The translations under genes were made by a program, and so were the position numbers. The notes under the pieces are model-generated. The model was not told the origin of the DNA, did not search any database, and worked only from the letters and a program-made list of their open reading frames with translations. This document shows, piece by piece, positions 1-5,326 of a DNA stretch of 7,028 nt. Origin of the DNA: Synechococcales cyanobacterium PMM_0002. Its GTDB lineage: Bacteria > Cyanobacteriota > Cyanobacteriia > Elainellales > Elainellaceae. Within the stretch, counting starts at the first letter, position 1; every line of letters starts with the position of its first letter. The stretch covers positions 1-7,028 of the forward strand of contig CASBQX010000256.1 in assembly GCA_949127925.1 (NCBI GenBank), read 5' to 3'.

Positions 1-41
1 CGGATCTAGACCGAATGTAATGGCTGATATGGGGAACAGTT

Positions 42-305
42 TTGAGTTCTAGGCGCTTACCCGAAACTACAGCTTACGTGCGGATTACCCGTCAGTCTTG
101 GCAAAACGGCAAGATTGAAGGCGAAGTTCGAGCTAACTCCTATGAGTGGCAATTTCAATGGCGGTTTAGCCAGGGACAGTTGATTGTGGAACCGTCTTTG
201 GGGCGGGCATTGATCAAAGATGCCCTAGAACGTTTTTTGGAACAGTGTGATTATCAATTGGAACTGGGTGGCGATTATTCGTTTACGATTCGGGCAGAAA
301 TTTAG
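42..305 (+). CDS. DUF3146 family protein (small cyanobacterial protein, TTG start)
   Basis: This 87-residue soluble protein has no signal peptide or membrane segment. Its pattern, LPETTAYVRITRQSW near the N-terminus, then YEWQFQW (about 34-40), PSLGRALI (about 51-58) and a final GGDYSFTIRAEI, matches my recollection of the cyanobacterial DUF3146 family, which is about this length; its function is unknown. The reading frame is closed upstream by a TAA at 18-20 and has no in-frame ATG, so TTG at 42 is the best start. A GGGGAA at 31-36 sits five bases ahead of it as a plausible ribosome site. An ATG at 20 opens a different frame that stops at 50-52. The gene is convergent with the YqgF-like gene, 68 bases away. 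The family call is from memory; the coding call is firm. Confidence 0.8.
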   Translation: MSSRRLPETTAYVRITRQSWQNGKIEGEVRANSYEWQFQWRFSQGQLIVEPSLGRALIKDALERFLEQCDYQLELGGDYSFTIRAEI

Positions 306-315
306 GCGGGCGGGG

Positions 316-341
316 TTGAGTTTTGAGCTTTGAGTTTTGAG
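316..341. repeat. Tandem TTGAGTTTTGAG repeat in a convergent intergenic gap
   Basis: TTGAGTTTTGAG occurs at 316-327 and again at 330-341, separated by CT. Related GAGTTTTGA words occur at 2325-2333 and, on the other strand, at 2289-2297. These look like simple intergenic repeat units rather than a terminator; no stem-loop with a T-run is visible between the two convergent stops. Confidence 0.6.
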
Positions 342-373
342 TGGGCACGTTTGAATTGGCAAGGATGAAGCTG

Positions 374-799
374 TTATTCGGTGAGGCGTTCTAGGTAGCG
401 CTCAATCAGCAGAATGGCGACGATGTCGTCGATGGGGCGCGGCAAGGTGCGTACGCCCCGGGGCAAGAGGCGCTGTAGCCCTTTGGGGGGAAACATTTGC
501 CAATAGCGATCGCGGGCTTCGAGGGTGCTGTAGCGTTCGTCTACCAAAATAATCCGCAGGGGATCGGGGAGTTGGTCGGTGAGGCGCTGTTTCCATGCTT
601 TGGCAGTCGTTTGATCGCCCATGACCAATAGGGAAATCGGAAACTGTTGCCGCAGGGTTTGAATGGTGGCGATCGCCTGCTCAGCCATCACGACTTCGTG
701 ATAAAACAAGTTGCGGTCTAGCCCCATAATGGCCAATCCACATTTTTGCCGCCCTGGATCAAAGCCGAGGATGACGGGCTGCGAGGGAGGGTTGACCAT
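374..799 (-). CDS. YqgF/RuvX-like RNase H-fold nuclease (putative pre-16S rRNA processing or resolvase-like)
   Basis: The 141-residue protein has the YqgF/RuvC-type RNase H-fold layout. A first strand carries GFDPGRQKCGLA with Asp14. A central VDERYST holds Asp87 and Glu88. A C-terminal PIDDIVAILLIERYL holds Asp124 and Asp125. These acidic positions match the metal-binding triad of the family, so a catalytic fold is likely intact. Members are annotated as pre-16S rRNA processing nucleases or Holliday junction resolvases; sequence alone does not choose. The DPG after the first strand is RuvC-like, and cyanobacteria usually also encode a more canonical YqgF, so this may be a second paralogue. 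It lies 58 bases downstream of the DUF3084 gene on the same strand, suggesting cotranscription. The ATG at 799 has no clear Shine-Dalgarno sequence. Confidence 0.85.
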   Translation of the reverse strand: MVNPPSQPVILGFDPGRQKCGLAIMGLDRNLFYHEVVMAEQAIATIQTLRQQFPISLLVMGDQTTAKAWKQRLTDQLPDPLRIILVDERYSTLEARDRYWQMFPPKGLQRLLPRGVRTLPRPIDDIVAILLIERYLERLTE

Positions 800-857
800 A
801 GGAGTTGGGACAGAGACGGATTTTGGGACAAGATAGACACAAATCAGCCAGCATAAA

Positions 858-2276
858 TCAGTCAGACGGTTGATTGACGGGAGCTAGCAGAGGGGTGTCG
901 GAAGGAGATGCCGTACTAAACACCACGCGTCCGTTTTCGAGAGCAACTAGCTCTAGGCGAACTGGCCCTGCGGTATAGGCTGTCTCTGAGGCAACGGCGT
1001 TCACGTCTACCAATTTGTTGTATTGCTTGACGGACTGAAAGAAATTAATCACAGTTTCAGTGCTGCCGTCGGCGATTTGCAGCACATCGCCTAAAATTCC
1101 GGCTTGACGGGCGCGAAACTGGGCATTGGCGATCAGTAAGTTAATTCGCTCCACCAAACTAGTATCGGTCATGCTGCTGGGGTCTAGTGCAGTAGAGGCC
1201 ACCACGTCGCCGGATCGAAACACAATTTGATTTGGAGCGGCTGCCACATACACCTGAATGCAGCTTTCCCCGGCCAGCACGCAGGGTTCGCCAATAATGT
1301 AGTTGCCTGCTGACAGGATGCGAACCACGTAATCTTCGCCCGCTTGAATCTGATTCACCAGCTGTTCAACTTGGCTGTTGGTAATCTGAATCACCTGTTT
1401 ATCGACGTTGACATTGCCAGGTTGCAGGCGCTGTACGGCAAACCGATTGGCCTCTCGCAGCAGCCGATCGACGGCTTGAGGTGCGGCTGAGGGGGCAACG
1501 ACGCGAACAACCCCGGCGGTAAGCGGCTGGTTGCGCAACAGGGCGACGTTGCCTCGGCGCAGACCTTGAAATTCGCGCTCTAAGGTTTGTACTTCTTGCA
1601 CCAGGGCGGTTCGCTGGGTTTCTAGGTCGCGCAGTTGGGCTTCTTTTTCGGCGATCGCCCGCGTCCGTACCGTAATTTCGCGATCGCGTTCGGCGATTTC
1701 GCGATCGCGATCTGCTAACTGGCGCTGGCGATCGCCCTGAAGCTTGCGGATATCGGCCCGGAGCCGATCGGCCTGCTGAGAGACGCTACCCAGGCGAGTT
1801 TGGGCTTGGCGATAGTTGGTCGCAATTTGATCCAACTGGGCCTGGGTGCTGCCTAACTCCTGGCGGGTGCGGCTTTGCAGGGCGATCGCTTCCTTTAATG
1901 ACTGGTTAATTTGCCTCAGCCGCTTTTGAGCTGCCTGCTGTTCGGCGGTTGCCTGATCGCGCTGCTGCTCTACCTTGGCCGCTTCTCGCTCTGCCTGCTT
2001 TAGCTCCGATAGCGCCGTATCGCGCTCTTCCTGCACATCTTCTAGTTCAAATACTCCCGTTCGCAATTGATCATCAACGGCAAATAGCAGTCCAAACGTG
2101 CTGCTGGCGATTACAATGCCCGTCAAAATCGTAATCAGAGTAGCAGTTTGCCGAGGCCGTAGCCCAAACAAACTCAAGCGGGATTTTCCCACTTTCATGC
2201 CAATGCGATCGCCCATCGTGGCGATCACCCCCCCCAATACTAAAATCGCAGCAATCAAGACCAGCCCTGTGGTCAT
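858..2276 (-). CDS. DUF3084 family membrane-anchored coiled-coil protein
   Basis: The 472-residue protein has two hydrophobic segments near the N-terminus (about 3-20 and 45-67). They flank a short basic loop with GDRIGMKVGK and RLSLFGLRPRQTA, a combination I associate with the cyanobacterial DUF3084 family. Residues about 78-242 are a long Gln/Glu/Arg/Ala-rich coiled coil, including DREIAERDREI around 191-201. A globular C-terminal part (about 250-455) follows, with only two cysteines (332 and 339). The basic loop should be cytoplasmic, which places both termini in the periplasm if both segments span. The function is unknown; the shape suggests an envelope scaffold or tether. The ATG at 2276 directly follows AAGG, an unusually tight spacing. 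The gene starts 142 bases after the ntcA stop, on the same strand, and precedes the YqgF-like gene. Confidence 0.88.
   Translation of the reverse strand: MTTGLVLIAAILVLGGVIATMGDRIGMKVGKSRLSLFGLRPRQTATLITILTGIVIASSTFGLLFAVDDQLRTGVFELEDVQEERDTALSELKQAEREAAKVEQQRDQATAEQQAAQKRLRQINQSLKEAIALQSRTRQELGSTQAQLDQIATNYRQAQTRLGSVSQQADRLRADIRKLQGDRQRQLADRDREIAERDREITVRTRAIAEKEAQLRDLETQRTALVQEVQTLEREFQGLRRGNVALLRNQPLTAGVVRVVAPSAAPQAVDRLLREANRFAVQRLQPGNVNVDKQVIQITNSQVEQLVNQIQAGEDYVVRILSAGNYIIGEPCVLAGESCIQVYVAAAPNQIVFRSGDVVASTALDPSSMTDTSLVERINLLIANAQFRARQAGILGDVLQIADGSTETVINFFQSVKQYNKLVDVNAVASETAYTAGPVRLELVALENGRVVFSTASPSDTPLLAPVNQPSD
1651..1735. repeat. Cluster of four HIP1 (GCGATCGC) octamers inside the DUF3084 coiled coil
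   Basis: GCGATCGC lies at 1651-1658, 1680-1687, 1701-1708 and 1728-1735, four copies in 85 bases. The whole window has 16: also 506, 669, 1882, 2205, 2552, 4719, 4738, 5189, 5570, 5603, 5767 and 6446 (start positions). In this cluster they encode parts of the Arg/Asp/Glu/Ile/Ala coiled-coil repeats, so codon choice and protein repeat reinforce each other. HIP1 is a well-known over-represented palindrome in cyanobacterial genomes. Confidence 0.9.
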
Positions 2277-2288
2277 CCTTGGTAATAC

Positions 2289-2333
2289 TCAAAACTCAGA
2301 TACAGCGTACTTCAATTCTGCCTAGAGTTTTGA
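2289..2333. repeat. Imperfect intergenic inverted repeat between ntcA and DUF3084 genes
   Basis: TCAAAACTC (2289-2297) and GAGTTTTGA (2325-2333) are exact reverse complements of nine bases, separated by 27 bases. They lie in the 142-base gap downstream of ntcA and just upstream of the DUF3084 start. The stem is A/T-rich, the loop is long and there is no T-run, so it is not a convincing terminator. It may simply be two opposed copies of the same GAGTTTTGA unit seen near 316-341. Confidence 0.4.
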
Positions 2334-2418
2334 ACGACTGGCCAAGAGTTTTAGCAAGAGGTTTAAATCAGACGGCGGCTAACGGGTGCATATCCGATGG
2401 GATCTGCCTGAATTTTCC

Positions 2419-3090
2419 TTACGTAAACTGCTGACTGAGGGCCACAGGGTTGTAAACCGTGATCTTTTTCTTATGGATTGAAATCATCTTGTCTTGACGC
2501 AAATCGCCCAGCAGCCGGGTGACCGTGACGCGAGTCGAACCAATGGCTTCGGCGATCGCCTGGTGCGACAGCTTCAGATCGATCGTGATCCCATCTGCGG
2601 TGGGAACGCCAAAATCGCGGCAGAGAATCAGCAAAAAGCTGACCAAGCGTGATCCCATATCTCGGTGAGCTAGGGTTTCAATCATCATCTCAGTTTGCAA
2701 AATCCGAGACGACAACCCCTTCAGCATTAGCATCGACAGGTCAGGATTTTCTTTTAGCGCCTTTTCAACTTGCTCAATCGGCACCGACAGCAGCTCCACT
2801 GACGTAAATGCCACCGAATGATAGAATCGATCGGCGCGTTGACCCGTAATTAGCGACAGGACGCCAAAGACGCTGTTCTCGCGCAGCAACGCCACGGTAA
2901 TCTCTTCACCCGCTTCATAGACCCGAGAGAGCTTCACTGCTCCTTTCAGCAGAAAATAAACCCGTTCCGCCGGGTCACCGGGAAAGAAAATTGTTTTTCC
3001 TCTCTCGAATGTTTCTACCATGGGTGGAAATGCTCCCCCGCTGAGCTGGCGGAACACATCCGCTAAAGGCTTTTCATGTGCTGCGACCAT
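2419..3090 (-). CDS. ntcA: Global nitrogen regulator NtcA (CRP/FNR family)
   Basis: This 223-residue protein is the CRP-family activator that binds DNA when 2-oxoglutarate signals nitrogen limitation, controlling ammonium, nitrate and glutamine synthetase genes in cyanobacteria. The N-terminal half is a cyclic-nucleotide-type beta barrel (about 25-110), then the long dimer helix (about 112-145). A winged helix-turn-helix follows, with its recognition region at 174-198 (LSHQAIAEAIGSTRVTVTRL). The residues known to contact 2-oxoglutarate are all visible: Phe75, Gly76, Val77, Leu78, Arg88, Arg129 and Glu134. The length is standard for the family and nothing is broken. GGAAG lies nine bases before the ATG at 3090. 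A probable NtcA site upstream implies autoregulation. The DUF3084 and YqgF-like genes follow on the same strand. Confidence 0.98.
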   Translation of the reverse strand: MVAAHEKPLADVFRQLSGGAFPPMVETFERGKTIFFPGDPAERVYFLLKGAVKLSRVYEAGEEITVALLRENSVFGVLSLITGQRADRFYHSVAFTSVELLSVPIEQVEKALKENPDLSMLMLKGLSSRILQTEMMIETLAHRDMGSRLVSFLLILCRDFGVPTADGITIDLKLSHQAIAEAIGSTRVTVTRLLGDLRQDKMISIHKKKITVYNPVALSQQFT

Positions 3091-3181
3091 ACGTTTCGTC
3101 TTCCAAGCGCGTTCAAATCAACGTTAGAGCAGAAGCTCCCAAGATATGCCCTGGGTTAGTTTTCTGATATCTAAAACACTT

Positions 3182-3219
3182 AATCTAACTTCAGAGCAGA
3201 TTTTTGTATCGCAAATCAC
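3182..3219 (-). promoter_or_regulatory. Likely NtcA-activated promoter of ntcA (NtcA box plus -10)
   Basis: Read on the minus strand, positions 3219-3206 are GTGATTTGCGATAC. This fits GTN10AC and differs by one base from the NtcA consensus GTAN8TAC. Eighteen bases further on, TAGATT (3187-3182) fits the TAN3T -10 element. NtcA-type promoters usually have about 20-24 bases between site and -10, so the spacing is slightly short. The -10 lies about 92 bases before the ntcA start codon. Positive autoregulation of ntcA is known in other cyanobacteria; this site is inferred from sequence only. Confidence 0.55.
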
Positions 3220-3483
3220 TTACTGGGTCTCAGAGTGAGTCAACTTATACAAAATTTAGGTTAATGATGAAGTAGAAACCCAGTCATGCCGGGTTGGCCA
3301 GCCCTTCCAAGCAGCCAAGCACGGCTATTACGAGAGATTGTAACAGCAGGATACAGTTTAGGCTGCATTTTCCCCCAAAAAATATTGATCCCCCCCGCCG
3401 ACCCGGTAGATTCTGCACCCCCCTATCTTTTGCATCCCGTTTTTCAGTATTTTTCTAAGGGGTCGTCTTGTGTGGCACTGCGT

Positions 3484-3510
3484 AGATGAGATGGCAGCAC
3501 AGATGAGATG
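3484..3510. repeat. Direct repeat AGATGAGATG upstream of fabI
   Basis: AGATGAGATG occurs at 3484-3493 and 3501-3510, a 17-base period, ending 50 bases before the fabI start codon. It lies in non-coding DNA and could fall in the leader. No known binding motif is recognised. Confidence 0.5.
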
Positions 3511-3560
3511 ATTGCCCTGCCTAACGACCTATCCTATTCGCCCATTTGCAGCCAACCATC

Positions 3561-4337
3561 ATGCTAGACCTGACCGGAAAGAACGCCCTCGTCACAGGCA
3601 TTGCCAACAATCGTTCCATTGCCTGGGGGATTGCTCAGCAGCTCCACAAAGCCGGGGCCACCATGGGTATGACTTATCTGCCAGACGAGAAAGGCAAGCT
3701 AGAAAAAAAAGTCGCCGAATTGGTTGAACCGCTAGAACCCAAGCTATTTTTGCCATGCGATGTGCAAGATCAAGCCCAAATTGATGCGGCCTTTGAGACT
3801 ATTCGTGAGCAGTGGGGCAAGCTCGATATTTTGATTCACTGCCTCGCGTTTGCCAACCGAGACGACCTCGGCGGTGATTTTAGCAATGTGTCCCGCGATG
3901 GCTTTAACTTGGCGCTAGACGTGAGTGCCTACTCGCTAATTCAGCTCAGCCGTGCGGCCAAGCCACTGATGAGTGAGGGCGGGGCGATTGTGACGCTGAC
4001 CTATTTGGGAGGTGCCCGCGTGGTGCCCAACTACAACGTCATGGGGATTGCCAAGGCAGCATTGGAAATGAATGTGAAATATTTGGCGTCAGAAATGGGA
4101 CCCCAAAACATTCGGGTCAATGCCATCTCGGCGGGGCCAATTCGGACGCTGGCGTCCTCGGCAGTGGGCGGCATTTTAGACATGATCCACCATGTGGAAG
4201 CCATTGCCCCCTTGCGCCGCACCGTCACACAGACAGAAGTGGGCAATGCTGCCGCGTTCCTGTGCAGCGACCTCTCTAGCGGTGTCACTGGGCAGGTGCT
4301 GTATGTGGATGCCGGGTACGAGATAATGGGAATGTAA
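3561..4337 (+). CDS. fabI: Enoyl-[acyl-carrier-protein] reductase (NADH), FabI
   Basis: FabI performs the last step of each fatty acid elongation cycle in the cytoplasm, reducing trans-2-enoyl-ACP with NAD(P)H. The 258-residue protein is a divergent short-chain dehydrogenase. It has a nucleotide-binding GIANNRSIAWG (13-23) and an acidic CDV (66-68). The catalytic stretch contains Tyr148, Tyr158 and Lys165 in TYLGGARVVPNYNVMGIAK, followed by RVNAISAGPIRTLA (185-198), the substrate-loop region typical of FabI. The residue equivalent to E. coli Gly93, a triclosan-contact position, is Ala96 (HCLAFAN); I believe this is usual for cyanobacteria. The ATG at 3561 gives MLDLTGKNALVTG, the expected FabI start; a TTG at 3546 would add five residues without support. 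hisB follows after 84 bases. Confidence 0.97.
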   Translation: MLDLTGKNALVTGIANNRSIAWGIAQQLHKAGATMGMTYLPDEKGKLEKKVAELVEPLEPKLFLPCDVQDQAQIDAAFETIREQWGKLDILIHCLAFANRDDLGGDFSNVSRDGFNLALDVSAYSLIQLSRAAKPLMSEGGAIVTLTYLGGARVVPNYNVMGIAKAALEMNVKYLASEMGPQNIRVNAISAGPIRTLASSAVGGILDMIHHVEAIAPLRRTVTQTEVGNAAAFLCSDLSSGVTGQVLYVDAGYEIMGM

Positions 4338-4363
4338 CTTGCGACCTGCTGCCCGCCGCGCCG

Positions 4364-4421
4364 TTCTGTCTCTTCTATCTATACCCTCTTCTTCACTCTT
4401 CTCCCTTCTCCCTATCGCCCT
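4364..4421 (+). other. Pyrimidine-rich tract between fabI and hisB
   Basis: Of 58 bases on the plus strand, 51 are C or T, with an uninterrupted run of 18 at 4396-4413. It ends directly at the hisB start codon, so the hisB mRNA has no purine-rich Shine-Dalgarno sequence. No hairpin terminator is visible after fabI, which leaves fabI-hisB read-through possible. The tract might be a simple-sequence expansion or favour triplex or unstructured leader RNA; no function is shown. Confidence 0.65.
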
Positions 4422-5078
4422 ATGCAAACTCGCGATTCCCGCTCTGCCGATTCCCGCTCTGCCCCAGCACCCCAGCTGCTAGACCCGGCTCACCGCACGG
4501 CCTCGGTGAGCCGCGCCACCAAAGAAACCGATGTGCAGGTAAGTCTCAACCTGGATGGGCAAGGGCGCTGCGTGGCCCATACGGGCGTGCCGTTTTTGGA
4601 TCACATGCTCGATCAGATTTCCTCCCATGGCCTAATTGACCTGGAGGTGCGATCGGTGGGCGACGTTCAAATTGATGATCACCACAGCAATGAAGATGTG
4701 GGGATCACGCTGGGGATGGCGATCGCGCAGGCAGTAGGCGATCGCAAAGGGATCACCCGGTTCGGGCATTTCGTCGCCCCGCTAGACGAGGCGCTGGTGC
4801 AAGTAGCGCTCGATTTTTCGGGTCGCCCCCACCTCAGCTATGGGCTACAGATCCCAACGCAGCGGGTCGGCACCTACGACACGCAGCTGGTGCGCGAATT
4901 CTTTGTGGCGGTGGTCAACCACGCGCAGATTACGCTGCACATTCGCCAGCTCGACGGCATCAACTCGCACCACATTATCGAAGCCACCTTCAAAGCCTTC
5001 GCCCGCGCCCTGCGGATGGCAGTGGAAGTTGATCCCCGCCGTGCCCATGCGATCCCCAGCTCTAAAGGGGTGCTGTAG
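4422..5078 (+). CDS. hisB: Imidazoleglycerol-phosphate dehydratase HisB
   Basis: HisB dehydrates imidazoleglycerol phosphate to imidazoleacetol phosphate, the sixth step of histidine synthesis, in the cytoplasm. The 218-residue protein is the monofunctional form. It has the two manganese-binding motifs DHHSNED (86-92) and SHHIIE (182-187), plus GVPFLDHM (55-62), FGHFVAPLDEAL (114-125) and the C-terminal DPRRAHAIPSSKGVL. The core begins near RTASVSRATKET (25-36). The preceding 24 residues are a low-complexity extension containing a duplicated DSRSA. I keep the ATG at 4422 because cyanobacterial homologues commonly have a similar short N-terminal extension, although a GTG at 4506 (Val29) is a possible alternative. 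There is no Shine-Dalgarno sequence. No other his gene is in the window; fabI lies upstream on the same strand. Confidence 0.97.
   Translation: MQTRDSRSADSRSAPAPQLLDPAHRTASVSRATKETDVQVSLNLDGQGRCVAHTGVPFLDHMLDQISSHGLIDLEVRSVGDVQIDDHHSNEDVGITLGMAIAQAVGDRKGITRFGHFVAPLDEALVQVALDFSGRPHLSYGLQIPTQRVGTYDTQLVREFFVAVVNHAQITLHIRQLDGINSHHIIEATFKAFARALRMAVEVDPRRAHAIPSSKGVL
4434..4463 (+). repeat. Perfect 15-bp tandem duplication at the 5' end of hisB
   Basis: GATTCCCGCTCTGCC occurs twice head to tail (4434-4448 and 4449-4463). It is in frame and encodes DSRSA twice. Perfect identity suggests a recent slippage duplication in a part of HisB outside the catalytic core. Confidence 0.9.
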
Positions 5079-5087
5079 CCGTGCGGC

Positions 5088-5120
5088 AGGACTCCGGCTT
5101 TTTCAACAAGCCGGAGTTCT
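5088..5120. terminator. Bidirectional hairpin between hisB and the small convergent gene
   Basis: ACTCCGGCTT (5091-5100) and AAGCCGGAGT (5108-5117) form a perfect 10-bp stem with a 7-base loop. It extends to 13 pairs (5088-5100 with 5108-5120) through one G-T wobble. It begins ten bases after the hisB stop and ends five bases before the stop of the minus-strand small gene, so it can terminate both. No T-run follows on either strand, which makes intrinsic termination plausible rather than certain. Confidence 0.7.
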
Positions 5121-5124
5121 AGTG

Positions 5125-5238
5125 CTACTCCTTTTCATTCATGGCGCTGACGCCGCTCAGCAGCATCACCAGCCCGCTGATTAGGATGGCGATCGCCAAT
5201 CCGCCCAGCACCCAATCCAGCGGCGTGTTTGTTTCCAT
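5125..5238 (-). CDS. Putative 37-residue single-span membrane protein
   Basis: A short frame on the minus strand encodes 37 residues: an acidic, polar N-terminus (METNTPLD), one clean hydrophobic segment at about 9-29 (WVLGGLAIAILIS, then GLVMLLSG) and a charged tail ending NEKE. This is the architecture of a small one-helix thylakoid or plasma membrane protein, such as small photosystem, cytochrome b6f or NDH-1 subunits, but I do not recognise it as any of these. Its stop lies five bases from a strong hairpin that separates it from convergent hisB, which supports a real transcription unit. There is no clear Shine-Dalgarno sequence before the ATG at 5238. The opposite strand also has a 40-codon frame (5142-5264), but it has no such protein-like pattern. 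Coding status is likely, not proven. Confidence 0.6.
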   Translation of the reverse strand: METNTPLDWVLGGLAIAILISGLVMLLSGVSAMNEKE

Positions 5239-5262
5239 GGTTGGCACTATCGGTAATTCATG

Positions 5263-5312
5263 ACTCTGCCCTCATCCTACCGCCACTCTGATGTCTCTAT
5301 CTGACGACTCTG
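5263..5312. repeat. Three phased ACTCTG direct repeats upstream of the acetyltransferase gene
   Basis: ACTCTG occurs at 5263-5268, 5285-5290 and 5307-5312, exactly 22 bases apart each time, about two turns of the DNA helix. The repeats fill the short divergent gap (5239-5326) between the small membrane protein gene and the acetyltransferase gene. Equal phasing on one helix face would suit an operator, but the units are only six bases and no regulator is known. Confidence 0.45.
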
Positions 5313-5326
5313 TATGACGCCCCCAT

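Larger units (their letters stand above)
3091..3560. other. 470-base divergent intergenic region between ntcA and fabI
   Basis: The left part (about 3120-3260) is A/T-rich and holds the likely ntcA promoter. The octamer AGAGCAGA occurs twice (3126-3133 and 3193-3200). The right part has C-runs (3371-3375, 3390-3396) and a direct repeat just ahead of fabI. An open frame at 3286-3489 on the plus strand has no ribosome site and resembles nothing I know, so I treat it as chance. I find no convincing -35/-10 pair for fabI and no Shine-Dalgarno sequence at its start. Confidence 0.6.

Noticed and set aside
306..373. Terminator between the DUF3146 and YqgF-like genes
   Set aside because: Only TTGAG-type direct repeats are present; no stem-loop of useful stability is visible.
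3340..3354. Possible NtcA site GTA...TAC ahead of fabI
   Set aside because: The spacer is nine bases, not the required eight, and GTN10AC is not met.
3286..3489. 67-codon plus-strand open frame in the ntcA-fabI gap
   Set aside because: It has no ribosome site, no recognisable protein pattern and odd composition, and lies in a regulatory gap.
4176..4427. Minus-strand open frames over fabI and its 3' end
   Set aside because: They overlap the strongly supported fabI gene in another frame and show no protein family features.
4840..5184. 114-codon plus-strand frame overlapping hisB and running through the hairpin
   Set aside because: It is Arg/Ser/Thr-rich in another frame of hisB and crosses the terminator-like hairpin and the small membrane gene.
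5142..5264. 40-codon plus-strand frame opposite the small membrane protein
   Set aside because: Its translation is Ser/Pro/Thr-rich without a clear domain, and the minus frame gives a clean membrane helix in the expected position relative to the hairpin.
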